Origin: Ariolimax columbianus
Taxonomy: Eukaryota; Mollusca; Gastropoda; Stylommatophora; Arionidae
Direction of reading: 5' to 3'
Assembly: GCA_036924085.1 (NCBI GenBank)
Contig: JAVGWX010000002.1
Location: forward strand, 47,238,666-47,302,665
DNA: 64,000 bases
Made by a program: the position numbers and the translations under genes. Positions 33,011 to 44,519 of this stretch are shown here, in pieces (within the stretch, counting starts at the first letter, position 1; the number at the start of each line of letters is the position of its first letter). A model generated the notes under the pieces. The model had not been told where the DNA came from. It saw only the letters and a list, made by a program, of their open reading frames with translations, and did not search any database.

Positions 33011-33142
33011 TTTGTAAATAGCGACTGAGGGGAAGATAGATTGGCAAGCACAGTAGGAACAGCTATACTGATTGGATAGTGCTGTGATGTTTTGCCATAT
33101 GTCATAGCTTTCAGAATCTGCTTTCTAAAGTCATTGCATCTG

Positions 33143-33600
33143 TCATCAGTAGAAGTCGCGTGCTTCTCATGGTAGAGCTACAAGGTTAGATTCCTGTGAG
33201 GGGATGCCGTGAGCTAGTGGATAGGTGACACGAATCATCAATCCGAAGGTGCTGGGTTCGCTCCCAATGACAGGACCACCCATAACCCTGGGGAAGAAAA
33301 TGCAGGAGGAAGCAGACCCTTACATAAAATGCACGCTGAAGTCGGATGCACTGGGTAGACAGACACAAATTTAAAAAAAAAATAGTGCAACACATACCTT
33401 GTGGAAAAGAGAAATAAGGCAAACGCAAAAAAAAAAAAAAAAAAAGATTTCTGTTATTGACATGCTTCAGAATCCAGCTGTAAATGGCTGCATGGTTTAC
33501 TGTTAGACAGCAAGAAGCAGAACTCGCCAGTCCACCTCTTAAAAAGTTGAGGTCTTGCACAATGAAGTCTTCAACAATTCATCCTTGACAGCAGTGTGTT
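33143..33600 (+). mobile_element. SINE family C, interrupted by a family A SINE
   Basis: The head 'TTCTCATGGTAGAGCTACAA' then GGTTAGATTCC is tRNA-like. After the inserted SINE (33200-33444) it resumes with 'GAACTCGCCAGTCCACCTCT' and 'GTTGAGGTCTTGCACAATGA', parallel to 48268-48475. The end of this body (CATCCTTGACAGCAGTGT) is repeated at 34050-34078. Confidence 0.6.
33200..33444 (+). mobile_element. SINE family A inside SINE family C
   Basis: A tRNA-like head (GTGAGCTAGTGG, GGGTTCGCTCCC), 'ATGCAGGAGGAAGCAGACCC', the central domain 'GAAGTCGGATGCACTGGG', and 'GAGAAATAAGGCAAACGC' before about 19 A. The target duplication is AGATTCCTGTGA (33188-33199) against AGATTTCTGTTA (33445-33456). Confidence 0.9.
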
Positions 33601-33624
33601 AAAAATAGAAGACAGCGGGATCTA

Positions 33625-33985
33625 GATGCTGAGCAGCGCATGAGCTGCAGTGGTCAGCGACCCATAGCTGACTGCTAGCGTCAGGGCCAGCAAACCATAG
33701 CTGCCAAGACCCTTCTACACCTCCACGCGGTGATCCTGGATAACAGGCTGCAGCAGGGCAGACTGGCTAAGGAGAAGGGATCGAAGAGGGAATGCTAACC
33801 CGGCACTAAAAAAATGCTTGCTGAAGTCGGATGTGTTGGACCGAAAGGTGCAAATATCGCAGCCAAGCTGTAAACTACGACACAGTGCATTCCATTCTCT
33901 GGACTACATTCTGCTACTTAAGCCCTTTCAGGGCTTGGCAGTGGGAGATTGAGAATGAATGAATGAAGAAGAAGAGGAGGAGAAG
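33625..33985 (+). mobile_element. SINE family B, full length
   Basis: The 5' part has 'GAGCTGCAGTGGTCAGCGAC' and 'CCAAGACCCTTCTACACCTC', with 'GGAGAAGGGATCGAAGAGGG' following. The central domain is 'GAAGTCGGATGTGTTGGACC' then 'GAAAGGTGCAAATATCGCAG', followed by 'TTTCAGGGCTTGGCAGTGGG' and a (GAATGAAT)GAAGAAGAAG tail. About 360 bp, like 15017-15374. Confidence 0.88.
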
Positions 33986-34090
33986 ACAACAAGAAAGAGA
34001 ACTGGCCAGTCCACCTCTTAAAAAGTTGAGGTCTCTTGTACAATGAAGTCTTTAACAATTCATCCTTGACAGCAGTGTCCACTATGTGAC
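33985..34090 (+). repeat. Second copy of the family C SINE body, direct repeat of 33490-33600
   Basis: 'AACTGGCCAGTCCACCTCTT', 'AAAAAGTTGAGGTCT' and 'CAATTCATCCTTGACAGCAG' repeat almost exactly the sequence left of the family B SINE. The SINE is therefore flanked by an about 90-100 bp duplication, far longer than a normal target duplication. Confidence 0.85.
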
Positions 34091-34269
34091 TACCTTTAAC
34101 TTTTCTATTAAATAAGTTGAAAAGTTAATTGGTAAGGGCCAAGCAGTCTCTTAGTGATAAGGGCAAGTCAGCCACAATTTTAAAAGCTCTCTTTGATTTA
34201 TGACTGGTCTGTCAATGCTATACAGAAGTCTTCATACATATATTGTAAGTGTGGAAATACTGGTAGTTG

Positions 34270-34500
34270 ACTTTTTCGTCATTGCCCTTATCACCTTGTC
34301 GTGCTTAAGCCATCAACCAACCTTCTCCAAGCAGACTGGTCCTGTGCTATTTTCTCCAGTTCTTTCCAGCTTTTCCCTGTTTTCCTTATGTTGCCTCTAG
34401 GTATTTTTTCCATGTGCTCTTTGGCCTTCCTTTGCCTCTTTTTCCCTATGATTTCCATGACAGGGATTGCCTATCGCTACTGACTTTGGGGCTTTCACTG
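34270..34500 (-). pseudogene. LINE C-terminal fragment
   Basis: The - strand translation 'GKSWKELEKIAQDQSAWRRL' then VDGLSTTR is the extreme C-terminus of RTE/CR1-type polyproteins (..LARDRxxWRxLVxGL..). Only about 60 codons remain and no catalytic domain. From 34500 to 35200 no further feature is recognised. Confidence 0.6.
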
Positions 34501-35199
34501 TGTGGGACCTATCCAGCACCACCGTCTTCACCAGATTAACTTAATGCTGAATTATGATATTTGTTTAGAGTATGGATTCTTAGCCATGGGCCCATGGATA
34601 CCTTTATGGTTGTTGTTGCAGAGGCTATTCACCCTGAGTTCTTCACTCTGGTGGCAGATAGTAGTATCTCTTCGGCACGACATGTGGAAACAGGAAGTTT
34701 GACACGTACAGACACTGAAAGCTTGACACAATCATTGGTCTAACACACTCCTTTTGGCCCTCATCCCAAGGCTGCGGAGTACACGGCTCCACCTGGGGGG
34801 TCTAGGGATTTCGGTCGATACGCTACGCTACGCATGGACAAAACCTCAGCAGTTGGACATGGTAGTGGTCAATCGATGCAATACTTGCCTTTGATATTTG
34901 ATAAACCAGTTGGGTCTCGAATACAGTTGCAAACCCACACTTTTGTATAGTTCATGCTTGTAAATTAAATTGTAGGAAGCAATGGTCAGACCTGTACCGG
35001 TTAAACAGATAAACATGTAACAATATCATTGGTTAACAGTGGATTTGTGTAAGTGGGTTTTGAAACATCATTTGGACAGAATAACAGTCTGGACACCTAA
35101 TATCAGTCACTGTCAGAAATAGTTTAGTAGAAAGCATATTTTGAATTGATTTAACCAATTGATTTATGAGACATTGAGTGGTACCCAAAGTACAAAGAA

Positions 35200-35300
35200 T
35201 AGGGTCACTGTAACCTTACAAGCATGTCATAAAAATGAATAAAGAGAGGTATGCATGGGTCTAGCAACCGCATCGTGTAATAAAAATATTGCTATTGTAT
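35200..35300 (+). repeat. SINE-like family F fragment, opposite strand
   Basis: 'GTATGCATGGGTCTAGCAAC' and 'CGCATCGTGTAATAAAA' are the reverse complement of the family F blocks. The copy at 58145-58260 has the same orientation. Confidence 0.4.
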
Positions 35301-35528
35301 TCAGACACAGAAGTTCCGATACAGGTTTCCTGTAAAGGAACCAGCTACAGTTGAAGCCTATGCTTCACATTGGAGCAAGAAGGTGAATGATTGCAAGTGC
35401 TTGGAGACAGGCTACCTTCAAAGGTACCTGCTGGAGTTGACTGTTATGCTTCAAATTGGAGAAACAATTGGTTGAATTATTTGTTTTAAAAAGTGAGAGA
35501 AACTATTTCAGGACATGAGCAAATTATA

Positions 35529-36130
35529 CAAGGTGTGTTCAAAAAGTATCCCACCTTAATTTTTTTCTCAGAAACAAATAAAACATGGGTGTTGTCGTTA
35601 AACAGGGAGGTATAGGGGACAGTCATGCACATGCGTGAATTTGTCCCCGCCCACAGATTGCATCAGTTGCTGACAGTCAACCGTTCATTGTTAAGTGAGC
35701 ACCGTTGGGTTTTCGTTCACCAGGTGCACAGCAAGGAGTACGCACCATAAGGTCAAAACACATTATCCCTCTTCTTCATGATGCTGTTCGACGCAAATGA
35801 CCGGACTTGGGAACTTGGCTGCTCCATCATGACAACTCACCCAACAACCAATTTTTGCATATAATTCATATTTGCTTGGCCAAACACAACATTCCTCTGG
35901 TTCGCCAGGCTCCCTATTCTCCCGACATGTCTCCTTGCAATTTATGGCTGCTCCCCAAGCTGAAAATTCCGATGGAAAGGACCTGATTGAGTCACTAGAA
36001 GACATGTGACGACCCAGCTATACTCCATTCCCAAAGAGGCCTTCCTGAAATGATTTCAACAATGCCGCGGTCGCCGGGAGAAGTGTGTGGAGTCTCAAGG
36101 AGAGTACGTATACTTTTTGAACACACCTCG
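35529..36130 (+). mobile_element. Internally deleted mariner-type element
   Basis: Perfect-type ends CAAGGTGTGTTCAAAAAGTA and the inverted ..TACTTTTTGAACACACCTCG are flanked by TA on both sides. The + strand has transposase pieces: 'RRVRTIRSK', 'WLLHHDNSPNN' (second catalytic Asp region), 'LAKHNIPLVRQAPYSPDMSP' and 'CNLWLLPKLKIPM', with stops. The N-terminal HTH is deleted. Same group as 26488-27739. Confidence 0.9.
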
Positions 36131-36313
36131 TATATCTATGTTAATTGTGACAAAAGGTTTCAAATGCACACAAAATAGTGCAAACTTTGGTGAATGTGAA
36201 AAAAGTGTCAAATTATGGGTAACTTTCACATGTTGACACGTATGCTTTTATCATAGTATTGGTTATGTGTTCGGGTGAAGCATACATTGTTTAAACTGTT
36301 TGTTGTTGACCAG

Positions 36314-36439
36314 GGAACAAAAGCTCAATACTTGGCAGCAAAAGCATTGAAGAAACAGTCATGGCGGTTTCATACAAAATACATGATGTGGTTTCAGCGA
36401 CATGAGGAGCCAAAGCAAATCACAGAGGAATTTGAACAG
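36314..36439 (+). CDS. CNOT3: CNOT3 NOT-box exon ([12 protein letters not shown]..)
   Basis: A 126-nt phase-0 exon (acceptor GTTGACCAG, donor GTACTT). It encodes [40 protein letters not shown] and EQ, identical to vertebrate CNOT3 apart from two or three residues. This core of the NOT box forms the CNOT2-CNOT3 interface and supports deadenylation and binding of RNA-associated partners. From 36440 to 37000 only intron is seen. Confidence 0.99.
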
Positions 36440-37007
36440 GTACTTCACCATCACGTGTCTTATCTAATGGCCCTACTTTGAAGACGTTAACAATCTTCTA
36501 TCTTTCATGTGTTTCAGCACTTACAAACATTTTTTTCCGTCATATTGTCATGCATGCAGACTCAGATATATGTCTTCTTTAGTTGCTCTTACTCTCTATT
36601 TTTTTTTTCTTTGGGAAAAGGAAATCCAGGCTCTTCTTTTTAAGTATGCTCACATGAATTTAGCTGTGTTCCGCGATGGCTCTTAGTGACAGAGATAAGA
36701 GTAGGAGCACTGCCACAGCATGTTAAAAGAGACAATTAACAATGTTGTCTAATCTTTTTGGGTTAAAGACTCTGCAACACATTGTTTTGCACATCTAACC
36801 ATTCACACGGGTCAAAATACTGCTGATTGTGGAGCAAGTCTGTCTTAAGTTTGAAGGAAAGTTCTAGAAAAATAGATACACATACATATAATATGGTGTT
36901 GTGTTGTATAAATGAATGAGGCAAGAAGGTATAAAAGAGTAAATAACTCGTCTCGTTTACTTAGTAGTGAATTTTGCAGTTGTTCTTAAGCCTTTTAACT
37001 GATCTTT

Positions 37008-37410
37008 TTACCCTTTCCAGTCAAATTTGACCTAATTATGTCTTAAATCCAATACAAGTACTGCAATATGTTAAGACTTGTCAAAGTCCAGTAGCAGAAG
37101 CTGTTGTCGGGAAAGAAGTATTAGAGACTTCATTATACTAAGCCACAGCTTGTGTGAGTTGGGTTGGCCAGTTCTCTTCCTCACAGCCTTTCTTTCCTTA
37201 ACTGAAGGTCAGGACCTACTTACAAATGAACACTGTAAGGCTAAAGCTTACTTGCAGCGAGAGTTGAACATGCTAGTTTTGCCTTGAAAGGTGAGTTCTC
37301 TACCACTACACTAATCAGACGCCTGTGGCAACTCTGTATGTAAGATAGGTTTTTTTCCTCAAAAATAATTAATTTACACAAATTGAGCTAAAATTATGAC
37401 ATATGCATCT
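37008..37410 (+). mobile_element. MITE family D fragment split by a SINE
   Basis: 'TACCCTTTCCAGTCAAATTT' and 'GACCTAATTATGTCTTAAAT' are the D left end; D sequence resumes after 37322 with 'CAACTCTGTATG', then a T-rich block and 'AATTGAGCTAAAATTATGAC'. The right end is absent. Confidence 0.55.
37077..37322 (-). mobile_element. SINE family C, tRNA-headed
   Basis: On the - strand 'GTGTAGTGGTAGAGAACTCA' (A box) and GTTCAACTC (B box) form a tRNA-like head. The body 'AAGAGAACTGGCCAACCCAA', 'CTCACACAAGCTGTGGCTTA' and 'GTATAATGAAGTCTC' matches 48268-48475. It is inserted in a MITE D copy. Confidence 0.7.
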
Positions 37411-37589
37411 TTTTCTTTGTGTATGACAAGGACAAGAATAGCACCACTACCCCACAGAGAGCATGTCGTTAGAGGCGACTATGTTTTCTTAAGTGTCAGA
37501 CATTGTTGCAAAACATATTTCACACTCTGTGTTCAATCTGTTTTGATAATACCATAATCTTGGTTTTGTCATTTCATTATTTTGAGCCC

Positions 37590-38260
37590 TAACAATCAAT
37601 TTGAGGAAATGCTATATTACAGCAGAAAAGCTCTTGGTGGTAAAATATGCAGAATCTAACAGCAACTGGACATTTTTCCATCGAGTACAGCATTCGATTA
37701 TGGTGGAAAACCAAAGAGGCGTTGCAAGTATTGCCTAGTAAGAAAAATGCAAACCGTGTATCACCACCAGATCTTAGAAAAAAACATTGAAGTGGGTCGT
37801 GTATAGAAGGCGAGAAAGGCATCAGTGTTTCATGCATTTAAATCTGAATTACAGCTCTGAAACTTTAAAATTCTTAAACAGGCACAAGCATTTAAAGCAT
37901 CGTATGAATTGGTAGTTCGTTTTATGAAGTGATATGATCTTTCAGTTCGTCGAAGAACTGCTATTGCACAGCATCTACCAGACGACCACGGGAAAAAAAC
38001 TTTTGGAGTTCATAATCAAATTGACAATAGAATATCTATGAATGATCTTGCACAAATTGGAAATGGCAATCAAACGCCTGTGACTTTCTATATGTTCTAT
38101 GACAAGACTGTAGAAACGAAAGACATAAAAACTGTCTACTTTGTTTGTACAACTGGACACAAGAAGTCTCACTTCACTTTAATGTTAGCGGGTTATAGTT
38201 CCAGGTGGCATGACCTGTCTGTTGCAGTCTTTATACGTTGCTGTTACCAAATAAGCTAAT
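37590..38260 (+). pseudogene. Pogo/Tigger-type transposase fragment
   Basis: With frameshifts: 'RKCYITAEKLLVVKYAESNS' (N-terminal Psq-like HTH), 'KWVVYRRRERHQ', 'RHKHLKHRMNW', 'YDLSVRRRTAIAQHLPDDHG' (CENP-B HTH) and 'LAQIGNGNQTPVTFYM' (first catalytic block of DDE_1, with Gly-Asn-x-Asp reduced to GNGNQ). 'TVYFVCTTGHKKSHFTLMLA' follows. The rest of the catalytic core is missing. An inactive copy in the last CNOT3 intron. Confidence 0.85.
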
Positions 38261-38449
38261 GAAAGATGCCAACCGTCATAAATGGAGTGCATGGTTAAGC
38301 GGCAGTAATCACACATTTGCTGGTACTGCTGCTCATCATATGTATCATCCCACTCTCACAGATGTCGTAGGGTCAGTACTTGTTGCTTGGTATGAATTAG
38401 ATAAGACTATTGATCAGAACAGAACTAGGAAAACTCCAGAGATCCTCAA

Positions 38450-38995
38450 CAGTAGCACTCCAATGACTACCCTCTCACTTCGGAATCACAAGAAACAAGA
38501 GAGCTGACATTCTATCAAAAGATGGCAGTAAAAAATGCACAATTTTAATTATCGAGAACCATACAGAGAGATCAAGAACATCATCAGAAATCAGTATATA
38601 CACCAATGGAGAGAGGACATGAACATAAGTAATAGACCAGCCCTGGGGACGGCGTGGCCTAGTGGTTAAGTGACACGGCTCACAACCAGAAGGTGCTGGG
38701 TTCGATCCCCATCACAGCACCGGCCGTTACCCCAGGGAAGCAAACCCTTAGAAAATGCAGGAGGAAGCAGAACCTTACATATAATGCATGCTGAAGTCGG
38801 ATGCACTGGGCCGATAGGCGCAAAATAAAAACCACAGTGTAACGCACACACGCCTTGGGGAATAGATAAATAAGGTGAACGCAAAAAAAAAAAAAAAAGA
38901 CCAGCCCCAATTCACTACTCAGAAGAAACCAACAAACTATTTTTATTTGACCTGAGAACTGGTCACTGCAGACTACTAGATGTTGCATACCTATT
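38450..38995 (+). pseudogene. LINE fragment (post-RNase H region) carrying a SINE
   Basis: 'NYREPYREIKNIIRNQYIHQ' and 'WREDMNISNRPA' precede the SINE and 'PAPIHYSEETNKLF', 'LRTGHCRLL' follow it. The order is as in the relative at 4983-5270, whose undisrupted sequence shows that the SINE insertion alone separates the halves. Confidence 0.75.
38644..38897 (+). mobile_element. SINE family A, best-preserved copy
   Basis: The tRNA-like head 'GGCGTGGCCTAGTGGTTAAG' has the A box; the B box is GGTTCGATCCC. Then 'CACCGGCCGTTACCCCAGGG', central domain 'GAAGTCGGATGCACTGGGCC', 'TTGGGGAATAGATAAATAAG' and an A tail of 16. The perfect target duplication AGACCAGCCC lies at 38634-38643 and 38898-38907. Confidence 0.95.
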
Positions 38996-39665
38996 TCTGG
39001 TTGTTTTTTATACTTTGTTTTTTAACAAATGTTTCATAAAATAAAATCTTGAAAAATCAGGGTGCATATTATACACACATTTCCATTTTACCAAAACATT
39101 TTGTGCTAAATTAAGCATGCGTATTATATACACATTTTTATTTATCCGAAAATGTTGCACTAAATTAAGCATTATAAACGAGTGCATATTGTATGCGAGA
39201 TTTGATGGTGTTGCTGGATTTTCTAATAATTCTTATTAGTCATAAATGTGCACGAACCAGAAGTCAGTTTATAAATTAGAATTTGTTGCCATGTGGCTTG
39301 ACAAATATGGGGGTTCTGTGAACAATAAGATGGTTCTAACTGTAAGTGGTGCTTTGCTTGTAGATAACAGTGGGCTATTTAAGTGGTAATGGGTGCAAGT
39401 ATGGAGCAAGTAGATCAATGGGAGCAACACAGGTTTGTTGCTGAAAACTGTTAGCGGTCCTTGGGAGAGTTTAAAATAGGTTATGTGTTGAGGAAAGTCA
39501 TGCTGAGGATGTGTACTTTTGAGACCTAGGTGACACTGTCTTTCAGATATAGCACATCTCCAATCTGTGTTCATCATTTCTGTTATAGTGTGTTGGTCGT
39601 TTTCATGCCCTGATGTAGGTTTAGTTTGTGTTTCTGTTCTGACGCACTGTGTAACTACTGTGTAA

Positions 39666-39806
<141 letters not shown>

Positions 39807-40428
39807 TTGAGTGTACCAATATGTTGAGATCATGGCTCTGTCCGTTGCTTTTGTCTCACGCCAGAGCTTGTCATACAGAGACCAACCACCAGCCAGCCCA
39901 CTGCCAGGTGAGAATGATGCGTTTATCCGCAAAACAGCTACAATAAGGTATTCAACTTCGCATCTAGATGGAACTCATGCTATGGGCGAAGCTGCTCCCT
40001 GCAACCCACCCTTTCTTTCGCTGGCATCCTGTGTGGCAACAGGGAAACCAAGCTGATGATGCCATTATGCTATCTGCGGTGTCATTGGGGCCGTCCAGGA
40101 ATTAGTGTCACATCTGTGGTGTACATAAGGACGATTACAGCAACTGATTCGGACAAATTGTCTTTTTTGTTTTGTTAAATCTTTCTACAGGTTATCATTT
40201 CCCAAGTCATATCTGTTCTAGGATGAAGTATGTCCTTTCTGATACCGACAGAGGATTCTTGTGATGACATTGATGCTCCTGAAGCAAGGAAAATCATGTC
40301 TTTAATTCATCCCCTTACTGGCTGTGCAATCATGTAATCGCCAAGAGGATTAACTGTGATTTGCTAATTTGTGCTTTTATGGTCGGACGTAGATCCATCG
40401 GTATGTTCATGCAGGCTTCAAGTTTTCG

Positions 40429-41784
40429 TTAACCCTTTACTGTTCATCCAAATTTACAAAATATTTTTCCGGCAACTCTTATTTTTGGGGAAAAGGAAAT
40501 GAATTAAAACTGAACTAATTGAGTTAATAATCTAAATACACATATTTGAATTTATCATGTGAAGTATCATAACAAAATTATGTATTAGTATAATTCAAAT
40601 ATTTCATTAACCCTTTACTGTCCAACTTAATAAAATTGCATTTTGTTTTGACGATCAAAACATCAGCTGCATTTCGTAGTTTCTTACAAAAATTAATTGA
40701 AACTAAACTTTTGGGGTTTAAGGACATAGAATTTAGTTATCTATCGCATGAAATATTCATATTAAAAAAAATATATATTGGCATATAATGTCATAAAATA
40801 TGTCACTAACCTGGGTGCAAAACATTAACACCTAATTGGTTTCCACATTTCTCACGCCTGTTCAAATTGTTGACTTGTATTCGATATCCAAATCTAATTG
40901 AGCCTTACCTTCATCATCACAATCCTAATCAAACACCAAGTCATCTTTCGTGTCTTGACATTCCATCACACATTTCACAAAACTTTTTCATAAACCTGAG
41001 GCTGTGCATGGACTGGAAGTCCATTTGTAAATCAGATGAGTGTGTAGCTCAAGGTTTTTAATTTTGTTCGTTAACCATTTTCAGTTTGGACTGATTTTGC
41101 CGATTTGTGTCGTTCAGTCCTGGCGAAAATGCAGGAAAATGCGTCAAAGTTTTATTCAAAATAAAATAAAATATTTTTGAACGAATTGAGGTAAATTATG
41201 ACCTAAACATTGTGAGACACAAACTATCTATGACATGAGCTATTCATAATAAAGATTATATATTAGTATGAAACATTAAATGACATTAATGCAGAGGTGG
41301 AAGTGGTTTTTCATACTTACCCAGTCACGTGTTTCACCAATATATTTGTCAATTCAAATACACATACCTTTCTTATTATGTGTCCCAGTCAAGATCTGAA
41401 TCGGGCGTGGGTTGAATATCCACAAGTAATCCGGATGCGTGGTCATTGGACTGATCAAATAAAATATCATTTCTGCGGTCTTGAAGCCCAACTTTTATTG
41501 CAATATAGATTTTCAAAGAATGTAACACCTGTTGGAATTGACCTTCTTGAAATAATCGTACAATTAAACGTCAATTGTTCATGCACGGATGCAACAATCG
41601 CGTAGAGCCGTCAAAAAATGAAATTGAGCAATCTAAATCACGAAACACAAACGCATGTTTCAGAGGTTTATTTTGAATGAGAAGGCGGCCATATTTAGGT
41701 TTTTTGTGGCCCGTGCCAAGCTATAAAAATTGCATTAAATAGTGCTAGGTGGGTGGGAGGACAAATCGGACGGTAAAGGGTTAA
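40429..41784 (+). mobile_element. Overlapping MITE family D copies in the putative CNOT3 3'UTR
   Basis: Left ends occur at 40429 (TTAACCCTTTACTGTTC), 40607 (TTAACCCTTTACTGTCC) and 41071 (TTAACCATTTTCAG). One right end, GGACGGTAAAGGGTTAA, closes at 41784, the exact inverted mate of the 40607 end. The 40607-41784 unit is a TTAA-bounded element with another D start inside it, suggesting nested or repeated insertion. Confidence 0.75.
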
Positions 41785-43350
41785 GATGCCGACAGGTTTC
41801 GCTTTTAATGTTAAAATAGCAGAAAATTATCTAGAAATATGTTAATAGACTTGAGATGATTTGTGCGTGTTACATCTTTTCTAGAACATTCATAAATGCT
41901 TGTGTGCAATAGGCTTTTTTTAAAAAAAACATGTCAATTTGTTCTTGGTTGCCAAGCGTCAAGCTGGGATCAATTATCTGAGACCATGGAGGGTTTTAAG
42001 TTTATGTGGATTTTAAAACTATGTAGACATGCAGAATGAGGCTAAGTTTTAATGTGAAAATAAGTGGGCCTTAGTTTGAGAAAGTACCAGTATATGCCTT
42101 AGATTGTGACAGTAAATATTCTGTTATTTCATGTACACCAAAACTTCATTATAAACTATCCTTGCCGTTATGTAGTTGGTTGGTCTTGTATTATTTGCTT
42201 GTCCCACCAACAGAAAATCTTCTTCAGTCTTGTCTATTTCTTGTGTTTTTCTCAATCAGTCCTTTGCTTGTTACATTAAGACCCACCTCTTCTGCTGATA
42301 CCAAAGCCACAACCAATATTTTTCATATTTGTTCCTATGTGGGAGGCAATGTTCAGTGCAAATTTTCCTTGCTCCTATAGGTTTTTCTACTTGTTTTGCA
42401 TATTTTGACTAGGACTATTTATTTTTTAAATGTTAGATTTGTCGTGTTTAAATGGTGACTGTCAGCATCTAGAATATTTTTGTTTCATGCTTTGGTCATG
42501 TAGAAGATGGTGTTACCAATATCAAGTTAGTCTTGATACAAGTAAATACATGTGATTTTTTTTGGGGGGGAGAAGAAATCAGGCACTGTTCTCACTTAGT
42601 TGCATGTAGGTTTGAATACTTCTATTGTCCTAAATTGAATCAATATGAATAGTAGATTTTTCACAGGGGGTAACCTGCTTCCTTTATTTCCAGTTAGTAG
42701 CAGCACTCTTTTCTGTGAGCAGTTGAGATATGTTACCACAACCTTTAATTAATTGTTTGTATTCAGTTCGTGTCATTTAAATTGACCACACTCTGCCCAA
42801 CCCTCTGCTTCCTGTCATATCATTCATGGCTGTTTTCCATCTCAGTTCCTTGCGTGTAGAATGGTGGGTCCCGTGCAAGGACAGTCTTTGTTACATGGAG
42901 GATGGCTGTTTTATCTTTGTGTGCCAGTTTCTGAGAAGATCTACTGATGGTACTTGGCTAAATGTTCTATTGCAGTGCTACTCAAATGTTCTGTGTACCA
43001 ATATAAAATATTGTACCTAAACATTTGTTATTTTCATTTTAAATTTCATCTGATCCCCAGGAAAATGAGATATTTACTATCTTATCCTTGTTGCATATTT
43101 GGGATATTGTTTCTAGAGCTTTATTTCAATCTTGCAAGGTTACTCCACACTTAAGTGGCTTTTGTATCAATTTTCAATCTAACTACACATGCCACCAAAT
43201 AATACTTCTCTGTATACCCTACAAATTATCAATATTCCTCCGTGCAGGTCTCTCACTGACACTGAAATAAAAAAACTGCCTAACTAAAGCAGAACATTTT
43301 AGAAGCACTGTTTTAGATGATATAGTGTGTTGCTCTTTACTGAATGATTG
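41785..43350 (+). other. No gene recognised (possible 3'UTR)
   Basis: AT-rich sequence with short chance open frames only. No LINE, SINE or transposase similarity was recognised. Confidence 0.4.
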
Positions 43351-43354
43351 TGTA

Positions 43355-43360
43355 AATAAA
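43355..43360 (+). terminator. CNOT3: Candidate poly(A) signal for CNOT3
   Basis: AATAAA is followed by GCTGTGCATGCTGTACTTTG and TTTATTACTG, a plausible cleavage site and downstream GT/T-rich element. Distance from the stop is 3.5 kb. Unverified. Confidence 0.35.
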
Positions 43361-44515
43361 GCTGTGCATGCTGTACTTTGTTTATTACTGTATATTGCCA
43401 TGACTTTCTGTGTTCATTTGTAGCCATCATGTCATTTGCTCAACAATATACTCTTGTCTTGGAGGGCAAGAGGACATTTTCTGTTAAAAAATGAACTTAT
43501 CGCAAACATCGAGCTATTATCACTTTTGTTTTTGTTAATCGGAAAATGAGAAGTAATTTGTTATCAGGCAGGACCCAATACAAATTACTACTTTCATTTT
43601 TCCAGATTTTCACAATTTTCTAATTTGGCATTCATGTGCTTTCATGTTATTCTACCTGGTCACATCTCCAGTTTGGTTCTTTTTGTGTTTGGAAATTGGT
43701 GGAACACTGATCACAAGACTGATACAGCAATCATACCCTAGTAAACAATGTGCACTAGTACACATAAGTGGTGAGAGAAAGAAAGAAAGAGAGAGAAAGA
43801 ATTTGTTGAGTGGAGATTTCAAGCTCTGTTGTGATACAAGAGATGACTGTTGAATGAGAGAGAGGAAGAGCATAAAGGTCCTACAGCTACGGTGCACCTT
43901 CAGCTAAATGATGTCTTTATTTTTGTACCACTTGCCTTGCCAGTTGGTCTGCAGTGGTGGGTCCTTGTGGTTTTTGTGTTTTGTTTTTTTAATATTCTGT
44001 ATATAAGGTGACTGCAAAGACCTACACTACATGCCATCTGGTTTAGGCGAGGTGCAAGAAAATCTTTTAAAAATACCAAAAAAATAATAATAAATGATGA
44101 AAAAATGTCTACAGTAATGAAATTGAAGGAGTGCAGTTATTTCTTTATTACATGTGATGTGTACGTAAAATGTCTTCATGGGTTCTCTAACTGTGTGTTA
44201 GTCTGTATGTCATCCGAATGTATGCACAAATGGGGTGGGAATGCAGACTGAATTTCAACATCAGCATGTGTTTGTGCTCTAAACCGATTGTAGGTTATTT
44301 TCATTGTGCAGACTAAGTGGTTGGCCATCTTTTCTTAAAAGTGCTGACTTAAATTGACTGATTTATCATCATGTCTAAATGTTGACAGTAGGTTGACTGA
44401 ATATATCATCCTTTCTAATGCTTCAGCTAACAAAGCATCGCTATCTGAGAGAGGATATATCTTTGGAAATGTATGCTCTGCTTTAGAATACAGCAGTAGA
44501 CTCTGACATACTCAC
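43361..44515. other. Intergenic stretch, no gene recognised
   Basis: Contains a GA-rich microsatellite at 43768-43802 (GAGAGAAAGAAAGAAAGAGA type) but no recognisable coding or mobile sequence. Confidence 0.4.
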
Positions 44516-44519
44516 TGAC

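Larger units (their letters stand above)
39807..43380 (+). other. CNOT3: Putative CNOT3 3'UTR
   Basis: No acceptor or coding sequence is needed after the stop. The first convincing AATAAA followed by a GT-rich stretch is at 43355, which would give a 3.5 kb UTR including MITE D sequences at 40429-41784. An earlier AATAAA near 41251 lies inside a MITE and could end a shorter form. The extent is inference; transcripts would settle it. Confidence 0.35.

Noticed and set aside
38644..38720. tRNA gene candidate (A and B boxes)
   Set aside because: The sequence does not fold as a complete cloverleaf with acceptor stem, and it continues into a SINE body with A tail and target duplication.
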